From the NCBI GenBank assembly GCA_028709785.1, contig JAQUTK010000014.1, forward strand, positions 19,782 through 83,781: 64,000 nt of DNA, in the 5' to 3' direction. This document shows positions 43,664 to 52,408 of the stretch, one piece after another. This stretch comes from Bacteroidales bacterium (GTDB lineage: Bacteria > Bacteroidota > Bacteroidia > Bacteroidales > JAQUTK01). Within the stretch, counting starts at the first letter, position 1; each line of letters opens with the position of its first letter. The position numbers were made by a program, and so were the translations under genes. The notes beneath the pieces are model-generated. The model saw nothing but the letters and a program-made list of their open reading frames with translations. It ran no database searches and was not told the origin of the DNA.

Positions 43664-46111
43664 TCAGTTACTTTTCTCAGATGAAGATTTGATGGTTAAA
43701 CGATCGCTGGATAACCCCGGCGAAGTAATTGTAAGCTGAATATCGCCAGCACTGTGTGTACTTTTTATTACCACTAATGCACGCCCGTGCCATGCTTTAC
43801 GTGTATTACCCACATACTGTTCGCAGTCTTTCAAATCGGCATTGTCTAGACCTGCAATTATACCGGGACCCTCAATTTTGAAATTCAAATGATTAGTGGC
43901 ATTCGGTTGAAATACCCCATCCTTGTCAGTTAATTCCACAGTTACGTATGATAAGTCCTGCCCGTTGGCAAGTATCTCTTTTCGGTCAGCTTTGAGCTTA
44001 ATTTTGGCAGCATCACCTGCTGTTTGCAGTACGGTTGATTCCATTTCCTGATCATTTTCAATCCCAACCGCCTTAAGTGAACCCGGAAAATATGGAATAG
44101 AAAAAGTTGCTTTATACTGCTGATCACGGGTGGTTGGCTGTTCACCAATTATTTTGTTGTTCAGGTATAGTCTTACTTTCGGATATTTGGAATATACTTC
44201 AACCTGAACTGTTTTCCCTTCAAATCCCGACCAGCTCCAGCTCTCCCATGTTGGCCACACTGACCACAATGTTGTTTTGATTTCTAACGGTTCAGGGGCA
44301 GGTTCGCGAACTGCCATGTAGAGTTTTTCGTTCTCATTATACAACATACTTCTGTAATGTGATATGGGTTTTCTCCAACCAATCAAATCTATATCACCAC
44401 AGTATGCACCATGCCAGGGGAAAAAGTCACGCTCCCAATGTTCTCCGGGCACATCACCCGAGTAATACCATCGACCTATCCCTGATTCACCTAAATAATC
44501 CATGGCTGTCCAAACAAAATCTCCGATAACATACTTGTTCTCTTGCACCAGCTTCCAGTTTGCAAAAGCATCCCTCGGATAAGATTCTGTCTGAACAATG
44601 ATACGCGAATCCACTCTCTGATGGTCGGAGGGAGCACTCCACAAGTGATAATTGTAGCCGACAACATCGTGTACAGCCATAAGTGTATCTAATTTTGACC
44701 AATCCTTACCATTATCACAAATGGCAGAAGTGATCGGACGGTCAGCATCTATTTTCTTTATAGCATTTGTAAGCATCTTGGCGGTTTCAATTGCCGAATG
44801 ATCACCTCTCTCCGGTATCTCATTGCCTATACTCCACATAAAAATGGATGGATGATTACGATCGCGCAAAATCAATGCTTCTATGTCGCGTTGCCACCAT
44901 TGGTTGAAATACTTTGAATAATCATTCTTGTTTTTCCCGATTTTCCAGCAATCGAACGACTCGTCCATAACCAGTAAGCCTAATTTATCGCAGGCATCCA
45001 GAAATGCTTCGGAAGGTGGATTATGAGAAGTTCTCACAGCATTGAATCCAGCTGCTTTAAGTAATTCAACTTTGCGTTCCTCAGCACGGTCAAAAGCAGC
45101 GGAGCCTAAGCAACCATTGTCGTGATGAACGCACCCTCCGTTTAATTTCACAGTTTTCCCATTCAGTTGAAAGCCGTTTTCAGCAGTAAATTTGATGGAA
45201 CGGATACCAAAAGCAGTTTTGGTATCGTCAAGCACCTTTTTGTCTTTCAGCACCTGAACCTGAGCCTTATATAAATAGGGTGTTTCAGGTGTCCAAAGCA
45301 AAGGATTTGAGACGCGTATGGTTTGAGTGATCTCCTTTTCACTATTGGCGGGAAGTTCAATTTGTACCTGATCTTTTCCCGCACTTTTTGAACTCTTATT
45401 CGAAAGGAGTGTTCTGACAACAATCCTCTGAGCTGATGAGGTTTCGTTTTTCACCACTGTTTTGACCAATACGGTTGCCTTTTTTGCAGAGACTGCGGGA
45501 GTTGTGATAGCGGTGCCCCAATGAGCTACATGTACCGGATTGGTTACCATCATCCAAACATGACGATAGATCCCGGAACCACTGTACCACCGGCTGTTCA
45601 TATATTGTGAATTGTCAACCCGCACTGCAATAACGTTTTCTTTTCCGAAATTCAGATAAGGGGTAAGGTCATAACTGAACGATGAGTAGCCATACGGATA
45701 AACGCCCAACGATTTTCCGTTGATAAAGACCTCCGAATTCATATATACACCTTCGAAATATAGAGCTATTTTATTCGCTTTCCATGCGTCGGGTGCCTGG
45801 AAGGTTTTTCTATACCAGCCAATCCCTGCAGGGAAGTATCCGCCACCGCCACCTGTCGGATTCTTCGGATGTGTTTGTCCTTCGATACTCCAGTCGTGAG
45901 GCAAATCGAGTTTTCGCCAACTCTCATCATTGAAATTGCTTTCTTTGGCTTCAGAAGTATCGCCTAAAAAGAATTTCCAGTTAAAGTCAAACAATTGCTT
46001 TCTTTCCATGCCATTTTGCGCATAGCCTGAAACAGCACTAATAAATAGCACGAATAGGATGACTACTTGTTTTGAAAAGTAATTTTTTCTGACGGAATTT
46101 AAGCTGTACAT
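43664..46111 (-). CDS. Glycoside hydrolase family 2 (second copy, beta-galactosidase type)
   Basis: 815 residues from the ATG at 46109-46111, chosen because a signal peptide follows (KQVVILFVLFISAVSGYAQ) and the longer frame would overlap the GH44-like gene. Jelly roll with DLPHDWSIEGQTH and GIGWYRKTFQAP, Ig-like domains, barrel with acid/base Glu in HPSIFMWSIGNEIPERGD and nucleophile Glu in IIVQTESYPRDAF, then a DUF4982-like domain (EVYSKYPKVRLYLNNKIIGE) and a final Ig-like domain. It is clearly a paralogue type of the GH2 at 30999-33452 but diverged, so likely a different linkage. Starts 10 bp after the GH44-like stop. Confidence 0.92.
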   Translation of the reverse strand: MYSLNSVRKNYFSKQVVILFVLFISAVSGYAQNGMERKQLFDFNWKFFLGDTSEAKESNFNDESWRKLDLPHDWSIEGQTHPKNPTGGGGGYFPAGIGWYRKTFQAPDAWKANKIALYFEGVYMNSEVFINGKSLGVYPYGYSSFSYDLTPYLNFGKENVIAVRVDNSQYMNSRWYSGSGIYRHVWMMVTNPVHVAHWGTAITTPAVSAKKATVLVKTVVKNETSSAQRIVVRTLLSNKSSKSAGKDQVQIELPANSEKEITQTIRVSNPLLWTPETPYLYKAQVQVLKDKKVLDDTKTAFGIRSIKFTAENGFQLNGKTVKLNGGCVHHDNGCLGSAAFDRAEERKVELLKAAGFNAVRTSHNPPSEAFLDACDKLGLLVMDESFDCWKIGKNKNDYSKYFNQWWQRDIEALILRDRNHPSIFMWSIGNEIPERGDHSAIETAKMLTNAIKKIDADRPITSAICDNGKDWSKLDTLMAVHDVVGYNYHLWSAPSDHQRVDSRIIVQTESYPRDAFANWKLVQENKYVIGDFVWTAMDYLGESGIGRWYYSGDVPGEHWERDFFPWHGAYCGDIDLIGWRKPISHYRSMLYNENEKLYMAVREPAPEPLEIKTTLWSVWPTWESWSWSGFEGKTVQVEVYSKYPKVRLYLNNKIIGEQPTTRDQQYKATFSIPYFPGSLKAVGIENDQEMESTVLQTAGDAAKIKLKADRKEILANGQDLSYVTVELTDKDGVFQPNATNHLNFKIEGPGIIAGLDNADLKDCEQYVGNTRKAWHGRALVVIKSTHSAGDIQLTITSPGLSSDRLTIKSSSEKSN

Positions 46112-46121
46112 CTTGTTACGT

Positions 46122-48023
46122 TTATTTGAGTTTGAAGAATTTACTAGTAGAAGAATAATGACTGTTTTTGACCGATAGCAAATAAAAGCCGCCTGAAAGT
46201 GCCGAAACATTCATCGTTAGCGGTGAATATCCATTATAATACGTTTCTAAAGTCTGTATTTTACGTCCGCTTTGGTCCAGTATTGCAACTTCGGTCAGTT
46301 CAGCAACATTCGAATTTATGCTGACTTCAATCTTATCTGTTGCCGGATTTGGGTAAACCTTTATGTCATCTGTTTGGCTTTTTATCTCCTGAACTCCGGT
46401 TGATGTTGATTTCAATAGAATAACTGCCGTTGTCGAGAGGGAAGGTACAGTTATTGAAAATGAATTTGAATTAACCGTTACTGAATTTGCCTTCAAAGCA
46501 TTTTTGGTGTGCGAAACAAATGTTTCGGCGGATGGCAGTGATGACAACTGTAGCGTTGAGTAGCTTCCGTCAGTGACTGAAAACTCATTTAAATTTACTG
46601 TCACATTTCGCGCAGAACTCATGTCGCGATTCACGATAATTACAGTCATCGAGTCTGTTGCATCGTTTACTGTGGTATATGCCGAAACCGTACTCTCAAG
46701 TGAGGATTTGCTTGAAACACTGTTGTTTTTTGCATAGCGACTATACAGGTGCAATGTTTCCCACATACCATTACACCACGACCAGGGGCTGAAAAGTTCG
46801 ACACCATTGTTGGCAAAGGTACCAAGATGCGAACCATATACAACAGAGGCAACATTCGGATCAGAAGATGCAGGACTCCATTCACTGACACCAAGAGTGA
46901 TCCCGTTATTTACTCCAAAATATTTCGTCAACCAATCATTTAATCGTTTAAAGATATATTCCTTATTCAAACTGGTATCCCAACCACCGTTGATAGAAAA
47001 CAGACCATTGGCACCTGCATACACATATTTCGTATCGTAATACATTCTGTGCAATTGCAAAGCATCAACATCTCCGTTTTTTGCCCAGGGATAATTATGA
47101 ATATCTACCACATCAAGCACTCTAACTCCGGAAGCTTTTTCTTCATCTGCACATCGTTTGATGAAATACTCAAGCCAACTGTAATATATTCCATTTATTC
47201 TTATTGATTCATTTCCCCACTTATACCATTGCCATTCACTGGTGGTAACGGGACCACAGATTTTAATTTCGGGGAACAGAGCACGGGCTTTCTTTGCTGT
47301 TTCGATATAACGATCCATGAATGCAGACGCAGATATCAGAGTCTTCATTACATCATCATGAGTTCCGTTCCATACGTCCGGTTCGTTATCCATGCTCCAG
47401 TAATAAAATTGATTTTTATTCAATCCCAGACCGTTTTCTCCAAACCAATGATTTAAAATGTTTACAGTTGAGTCTGCCGGCCATTCCTGCGTGTAAAGAT
47501 TAATGTCACCTTCTTTTAATGCTTTAGACCCATTTAGAGTATCAGTTGTGTTAACCAGACCTCCTCCAGCCAGATTCTGCCCTAAGCCAAACCAATATTT
47601 CGACTGATTAAATCCCCAGTCATTAAAATTATAGTTTTTACTTGATGCAACTCTTCCAATTAGCTGAAACGCATACATTTGCTGCATGTCAGGATAGGTC
47701 GTAGAAACAGTCTTCGCTGATTTATCCCAATCATTATCATAGACATTATTGTACCAGTCGGGGTGACTGCTTATCTTCTTTCTCCAATTGTATTTCGTCG
47801 CATTATTACCGCCATTCATACGGGAAAAGCGCAAACCGGCATCTTTATAAAACCTGGAAGGCTTGTCAAAAGTATTATTGCGACCATAAATGTAGGGGGA
47901 TATCTTTCTTTTGTTCACAGAGGCATTTACTGTAATACTTACATCCTGTGCCATTAGTGCCGTGATTGCAAAACAGCTCAACAAAACAATAAAGAGATAT
48001 TTCTTTAGCGATTGATGTTTCAT
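46122..48023 (-). CDS. GH44-like endo-glycosidase with T9SS-type C-terminal sorting domain
   Basis: 633 residues, signal peptide ending LMAQ (residue 25). IYGRNNTFDKPSRFY, RFSRMNGGNNATKYNWRKKI and YYWSMDNEPDVWNGTHDDV (acid/base Glu214) are the pattern of GH44 endoglucanase/xyloglucanases; ITLGVSEWSPASSDP would hold the nucleophile. Residues about 553-633 (IKVYPNPATDKIEVSINSN, DQSGRKIQTLE, LSGGFYLLSVKNS) are a type A sorting domain for the type 9 secretion system, implying export to the surface and lipid or glycan attachment if that system is present. It has a promoter box 145 bp upstream and leads the GH44-GH2-GH39-GH42 run. Backbone cleavage is inferred. Confidence 0.8.
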   Translation of the reverse strand: MKHQSLKKYLFIVLLSCFAITALMAQDVSITVNASVNKRKISPYIYGRNNTFDKPSRFYKDAGLRFSRMNGGNNATKYNWRKKISSHPDWYNNVYDNDWDKSAKTVSTTYPDMQQMYAFQLIGRVASSKNYNFNDWGFNQSKYWFGLGQNLAGGGLVNTTDTLNGSKALKEGDINLYTQEWPADSTVNILNHWFGENGLGLNKNQFYYWSMDNEPDVWNGTHDDVMKTLISASAFMDRYIETAKKARALFPEIKICGPVTTSEWQWYKWGNESIRINGIYYSWLEYFIKRCADEEKASGVRVLDVVDIHNYPWAKNGDVDALQLHRMYYDTKYVYAGANGLFSINGGWDTSLNKEYIFKRLNDWLTKYFGVNNGITLGVSEWSPASSDPNVASVVYGSHLGTFANNGVELFSPWSWCNGMWETLHLYSRYAKNNSVSSKSSLESTVSAYTTVNDATDSMTVIIVNRDMSSARNVTVNLNEFSVTDGSYSTLQLSSLPSAETFVSHTKNALKANSVTVNSNSFSITVPSLSTTAVILLKSTSTGVQEIKSQTDDIKVYPNPATDKIEVSINSNVAELTEVAILDQSGRKIQTLETYYNGYSPLTMNVSALSGGFYLLSVKNSHYSSTSKFFKLK

Positions 48024-48167
48024 GATTTACTTGTATATACTAAAAATTTGTTCCTAAAGTAGTTGATGTAGGTGGATAAATATCTCCTGAAACGCTACAG
48101 TTATCAAGTGGTAATTGAAAATGACAAATTTCCAAAAAGAAAAATTGCCACATCATAAATGATGCTG

Positions 48168-48175
48168 CAAAAGTA
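48168..48175 (-). promoter_or_regulatory. Promoter -7 box for GH44-like operon
   Basis: TACTTTTG on the minus strand fits TAnnTTTG and would give a leader of about 135 nt before the GH44-like start. Confidence 0.4.
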
Positions 48176-48374
48176 TTTTATATTTTGGAACTTCATGAGA
48201 TGTTATGTGCTGTATTTGGTACGTTTATGTATCATTGTTGTCTTTTGACCATGTAGAAACTCCGGTCAAGAGCAAATAACACTGTATGTGAGTTATGAGT
48301 GTATATGTTTATAATATCTGATCGTATTTGTTTGATTTTCAACACCAAAAGGCACACAAAATCCTTCAAAAATA

Positions 48375-48457
48375 ATATACGGTTAACGTCGGAAAGATAT
48401 ACGGATGAAACAGAAAAGTTTTCTAATAGTTACGAGCAAAACTATTAGAAAACTTTT
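48375..48457. repeat. Dispersed hairpin element, copy 2
   Basis: Two ATATACGG motifs 22 bp apart (48375 and 48397) lead into a hairpin with 18-bp perfect arms (48414-48431 with 48440-48457) and an 8-nt loop. The arms are identical over 17 bp to those of the copy at 20296-20337, 28 kb away. The intergenic stretch 48024-48534 otherwise holds only a promoter box and a terminator. Confidence 0.8.
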
Positions 48458-48482
48458 GAGGGGGATCTGGGCGGTTTGCATA

Positions 48483-48515
48483 AGAAAGGGCATCTCATAA
48501 CAAGATGCCCTTTCT
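48483..48515 (-). terminator. Terminator after the M60-like gene
   Basis: A 13-bp perfect stem (AGAAAGGGCATCT with AGATGCCCTTTCT, 7-nt loop) begins 19 bp after the M60-like stop. The trailing T-run leftward is short (TTTCTTAT). Confidence 0.7.
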
Positions 48516-48534
48516 GGTATTAATCGCAGGAAAC

Positions 48535-50814
48535 TTAATCCTCTATCTGAGTGATATCATATTCCAGACCAGTTGTCTTGTCAATCGGTTTGGGGAGTCC
48601 CATGGCGGTTATTTCTGCTTTAAAGGCATCCACCCGGGCTTGTGTCAACACATAGGTTGAGGAGGAATAATCTCCTACATAAAATGATCCAACCTTGAAG
48701 AAGCCCCATTTATCGAAGAAATCCGTCAAATCGGTATGGCTCACGATGCAAGCCTGCTTCACAAAGTTCAACTGATAATCGGAAATATTGTAAGTTCCGG
48801 TCTTCCAACTTGGTTCGACCGTTTCCAAATTACGCAATGCCTCAAACAGATCAGGGTAAAAGTCTGGATTACCTCCTTTTCGGGTAAAGAAAAGATGCAA
48901 CTGCCAGAAAGGAACCAAACGTTTGAAAACATCATCCGTCTGCAAATAAGAAATGCCGGCATCAATAATAGCAGCTCGGGCACCTGCATAAGTACCTTTC
49001 AAACGACTTTCATTTCCAAAAGAGGTCGTACAATACAAAGACATCACATTGTTGCTGACTTCTCCCAAGCCTGTCCAATTGAAATAGGGACGCAACTGAT
49101 GCACATGACCAGCCTCATGACTGAATCCCCAACAAGGATCACCATTGGTAACTACATCCGGATCTGCCACCCACATTGCATCCTCTTTATATGCCACACC
49201 ATCTCCATCACGGAACATATAGTAGGCATAATTTACACGGGCAAGAATACGGTTGTCGGGCACTTTGTTGTATTTCTCCAATCCAATGATCCGATGCTGA
49301 CGAGTCACCAATGAATCGTAATTACTGATTAACTCCACTCCTCTTCCATAGGTATACTGTTTAAATGCAGAGACAGGATACATCACCTGAATATTTCTTC
49401 CGCGACAGTCTAATATTGGAGCAACCGCATTGTCAACCATTCGATTAAAATCGGCATCGTTGTTTTTAGTAATATCAAAATAGCCATTCACTGCAGCACG
49501 AGGGAAGTGAATCCTCACTACATTCTCTTTTTCAGGTTCTTCTGAATAATAATAAATGTAACCCAGTCCGTCCCATGAAGTATTGTTTATCACATTTACA
49601 CCATTGAACAAGGCGTAAGTCTTGAGCTCCATTCCCCAACTAGCCGGATTGGACAATCGTGGAATTCTCAGACTCAGCTGCTTGCCGGGCGCCAGATTTT
49701 CCACAACAACGACATGTTTTCCTTTGGGAAGGAAAATACCGGTTATATTTTCATACTTACTGTATCCGTCACCAATGTGAAGTTCTGTACCAAGTGTAGA
49801 TGGATTCTTATAGGCTTTATAGTCCGCTACACGATAATCAAGGGAGTAATTGCCGGAAAGAATTTCTGTTGCCAAGCCTCTTACAAACAAGTTGGATATC
49901 GTGTCAACCTGCTCTTGTGTGACTCCGGATTTTAATGTTGTCATTAATTTGTCTGCGAAGATGGAATAAGAAGGATCTGTTGTAGCCGTCTCTTTATAAA
50001 ACTCCATCTCCGAACAGCTGGCAAAACCGACTCCGTCACCTGAACCAGAGTTTACAACAAGTCGGATACTGACCGGATTGAGCAAAGGATTGGTGAAGCT
50101 GACACGGCTTGCGCTATTGCTGCCTCCAAAGTTAAAAGTACCATAGGTCGTATAATTGGCATCATCCTTCAGCTTATACTCTACCACAACTTCTTTCAAA
50201 TGTCCATTACCGCCACCATCCTGACGTGGATAATAAACTAAATAGTCAATCTGATCAACATTGGAAAAGTTGTACGTCAGTGTAATCGGGAAATATCCTG
50301 ATCCGGTATTGGTCCAGTTTGAGTGATAAAATGTCGAATAGTTTCCGTCATAAGACAAGGAAATCTCTCCTCCTGATTGATAAGAAGAAGCAGTACCTCC
50401 GCTCACTTTAATTTTTTGATCACCTTTGATATACTCTGCTGAGTTATCACGGCTCTGGGTAACTTTTATCGTTTTAGTAACGCTCTTTGCAGCATCCTGC
50501 AAGACAACATCAGCACTACGCTCGATACTGTTCATATTCAAGGAAACCCTGAAATAAAGGGTATTTGAATAGGTATCATCCAAGCGTGAGACTTGTTTTA
50601 TCCAACTTTCAGATGTAGACACAGTATAATCCACATTGCTCATCACATCAATGCAGATGACGGTGTCTTTATAGTTTGGAGACAGCGTCATTGCCGAGGT
50701 CAGGATATGGGGAGCTTTAACCGTTGGAAGTTGCTTCTGTGCAAAGACAGAAAGAAACATAACAACGAGTAATCCGAAGACACTCAGTCTTCGAGAATAA
50801 ATTGATTTTTTCAT
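48535..50814 (-). CDS. M60-like (enhancin-type) metallopeptidase with BACON and F5/8-type domains
   Basis: 759 residues, signal peptide ending SVFAQ (about residue 25). Residues about 30-130 are a BACON-type Ig-like domain (VKAPHILTSAMTLSPNYKDT, TKTIKVTQSRDN). Residues about 135-275 look like an F5/8 type C domain. The peptidase part carries the zinc motif HEAGH (His566, Glu567, His570) in WGFSHEAGHVHQLRPYFNWT, followed by the third ligand region GLGEVSNNV, as in M60-like enzymes that cut O-glycosylated mucin-type proteins. Its BACON domain is closely similar to that of the GH27 enzyme two genes upstream. It follows the leucine-rich-repeat gene after 40 bp. Confidence 0.9.
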   Translation of the reverse strand: MKKSIYSRRLSVFGLLVVMFLSVFAQKQLPTVKAPHILTSAMTLSPNYKDTVICIDVMSNVDYTVSTSESWIKQVSRLDDTYSNTLYFRVSLNMNSIERSADVVLQDAAKSVTKTIKVTQSRDNSAEYIKGDQKIKVSGGTASSYQSGGEISLSYDGNYSTFYHSNWTNTGSGYFPITLTYNFSNVDQIDYLVYYPRQDGGGNGHLKEVVVEYKLKDDANYTTYGTFNFGGSNSASRVSFTNPLLNPVSIRLVVNSGSGDGVGFASCSEMEFYKETATTDPSYSIFADKLMTTLKSGVTQEQVDTISNLFVRGLATEILSGNYSLDYRVADYKAYKNPSTLGTELHIGDGYSKYENITGIFLPKGKHVVVVENLAPGKQLSLRIPRLSNPASWGMELKTYALFNGVNVINNTSWDGLGYIYYYSEEPEKENVVRIHFPRAAVNGYFDITKNNDADFNRMVDNAVAPILDCRGRNIQVMYPVSAFKQYTYGRGVELISNYDSLVTRQHRIIGLEKYNKVPDNRILARVNYAYYMFRDGDGVAYKEDAMWVADPDVVTNGDPCWGFSHEAGHVHQLRPYFNWTGLGEVSNNVMSLYCTTSFGNESRLKGTYAGARAAIIDAGISYLQTDDVFKRLVPFWQLHLFFTRKGGNPDFYPDLFEALRNLETVEPSWKTGTYNISDYQLNFVKQACIVSHTDLTDFFDKWGFFKVGSFYVGDYSSSTYVLTQARVDAFKAEITAMGLPKPIDKTTGLEYDITQIED

Positions 50815-50854
50815 AAAGTAAAAAGTTCTATCTAGTATTATTAGGGGGCTGTTT

Positions 50855-52249
50855 TTAGAGAATTATCTTCTCTCCATTAAGCATATACACACCTGGTTGG
50901 AGCCTGTACTCATAGGTTCCCGATTCCAGGTATCCGGAGCGTACCGGCTGACCGAGAATATTAGTGATGGTCACTGTCATCGGTTCAGTAATATTTACTA
51001 TCAGGACTCCGTTCTGAACATACCAGCTGAAGGAGTTCAGTGCCTCTTCAGGTGTCGACAGCGGACCGGGAGCTACATTGAATGATTTGCTCACAATGGA
51101 CAAAAGACTATCAAAACGAGTTGTCTTTATTTCAAAATAAATATTGCTCTGGGGTTTCAGAAACTGGAACTTGCCACTTGCACCCATTAGTTTGTAATCT
51201 TCTCCTTTGACCAGCACTGTACCAGTTGCATCTTTTACATAATACTTAGGAGTCACATTATATCCGTCAGCAGTCAATGTCTCCTTCATAAGATCCACCA
51301 CATCATCCGTTGTGATTGCATCGCCGACCAGGAAAGAGTCCTGAGGACTGTAACTGTAGTTCGCCACTTTGGTCTGATAATACAGCGAGGAGTAGCGAAG
51401 GGCATTGTCGGCACAGTAGAATGATCTTGGAGCAACGGGTGGAAGCGCGATGCTGTCGAGCAGATTGTTCTCACAACTGATCGTTTCGATCAGGCTATCC
51501 GTCTTGATATCCAGATAGGTCAAACTGTTGTTTCCGCAGAAGATATCGGTCAGATACTGTGTCTTCTCTGTGCTGAGCGCGGTAAGTTTGTTGTTGTAGC
51601 AGAGCAGACTGGTCAGTTTGGTATTCTTCGACAAGTCCAAAGATTCAATCTGATTATCCTGGCACCACAATGTTTCGAGTTTCAGGTTGTACGAAGTCAC
51701 CAGCTTACTCAGTTGGTTATAAGAGCAGATCAGTGTAGTCAGAGCCGTGTTGCGGCTTACCGTCAATGCAGTCAGCTGGTTGTCGTAGCAGATCAGCTCT
51801 TTCAGAGCCGGGTTAAATGCTGTGGAAAGTGCCGTCAGTTGGTTTTCCGAACAACGCAGTTTCACCAGCAGTTTGTTAGAGTTGATGTTCAGTTCGGTCA
51901 GTTGGTTGCGGTGGCAGATGAGCGACTGCAGCAGGGTGGCCTTGGATACATTCAGCGCGGAAAGAGCATTGTTGGAACAATCCAACAGGGTGATACCTTC
52001 TCCGGTAATCGTGATCGAGTCGTCTTTGGCCTCTCCGGTGATAAACTCTCCGGTGGATGAATACAAGACAGGAATGCCATCGCCCCAATTCACGGCAATG
52101 GAAATACCATTGTTCACCGCTATTGTGATGGGTTCGCCTACAGCTTTGGTCGTGACCAGTGTGATCTTCTGTTCCTGCCCAAACGACGCAAGACTAAAGA
52201 AAAGCAGCGCAATTGTCAACGCTGAGATAGTTGATGTAATTTTTTTCAC
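50855..52249 (-). CDS. Secreted leucine-rich-repeat protein with degenerate sorting-domain tail
   Basis: 464 residues if started at the GTG at 52247-52249, directly before a signal peptide (KKITSTISALTIALLFFSLA). The frame extends to a TTG at 52288, but that codon overlaps the promoter box, so the GTG is preferred. Residues about 80-290 are ten or so 21-residue repeats of the type LTxLxCxxNQLTxLxxxxNxxL, a curved binding surface. The end (VTITNILGQPVRSGYLESGT, LQPGVYMLNGEKIIL) resembles a short, degenerate T9SS-type sorting tail. Likely a surface binding protein. It lies between the GH27 and M60-like genes, probably in one functional group with them. Confidence 0.8.
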   Translation of the reverse strand: MKKITSTISALTIALLFFSLASFGQEQKITLVTTKAVGEPITIAVNNGISIAVNWGDGIPVLYSSTGEFITGEAKDDSITITGEGITLLDCSNNALSALNVSKATLLQSLICHRNQLTELNINSNKLLVKLRCSENQLTALSTAFNPALKELICYDNQLTALTVSRNTALTTLICSYNQLSKLVTSYNLKLETLWCQDNQIESLDLSKNTKLTSLLCYNNKLTALSTEKTQYLTDIFCGNNSLTYLDIKTDSLIETISCENNLLDSIALPPVAPRSFYCADNALRYSSLYYQTKVANYSYSPQDSFLVGDAITTDDVVDLMKETLTADGYNVTPKYYVKDATGTVLVKGEDYKLMGASGKFQFLKPQSNIYFEIKTTRFDSLLSIVSKSFNVAPGPLSTPEEALNSFSWYVQNGVLIVNITEPMTVTITNILGQPVRSGYLESGTYEYRLQPGVYMLNGEKIIL

Positions 52250-52285
52250 AGCAAAATCAGTTTTAGTTATAAAAAGTATTGGGTG

Positions 52286-52293
52286 CAAATATA
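52286..52293 (-). promoter_or_regulatory. Promoter -7 box for LRR-M60 unit
   Basis: TATATTTG on the minus strand fits TAnnTTTG, 37 bp before the preferred GTG start of the leucine-rich-repeat gene. Its position rules out the upstream TTG as a start. Confidence 0.5.
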
Positions 52294-52408
52294 ATCAATC
52301 TCTGAAGAAGAATATATTGATTAACTTCTTTTCTATCAACGAAAGCATTATTTTTGCAGCCAACACCCTTAATTTAATCTTTTAATTTCAGTACAAACGA
52401 TATTGTAT

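Noticed and set aside
46112..46210. N-terminal extension of the second GH2 gene
   Set aside because: It overlaps the GH44-like sorting domain; a clean signal peptide starts at the inner ATG.
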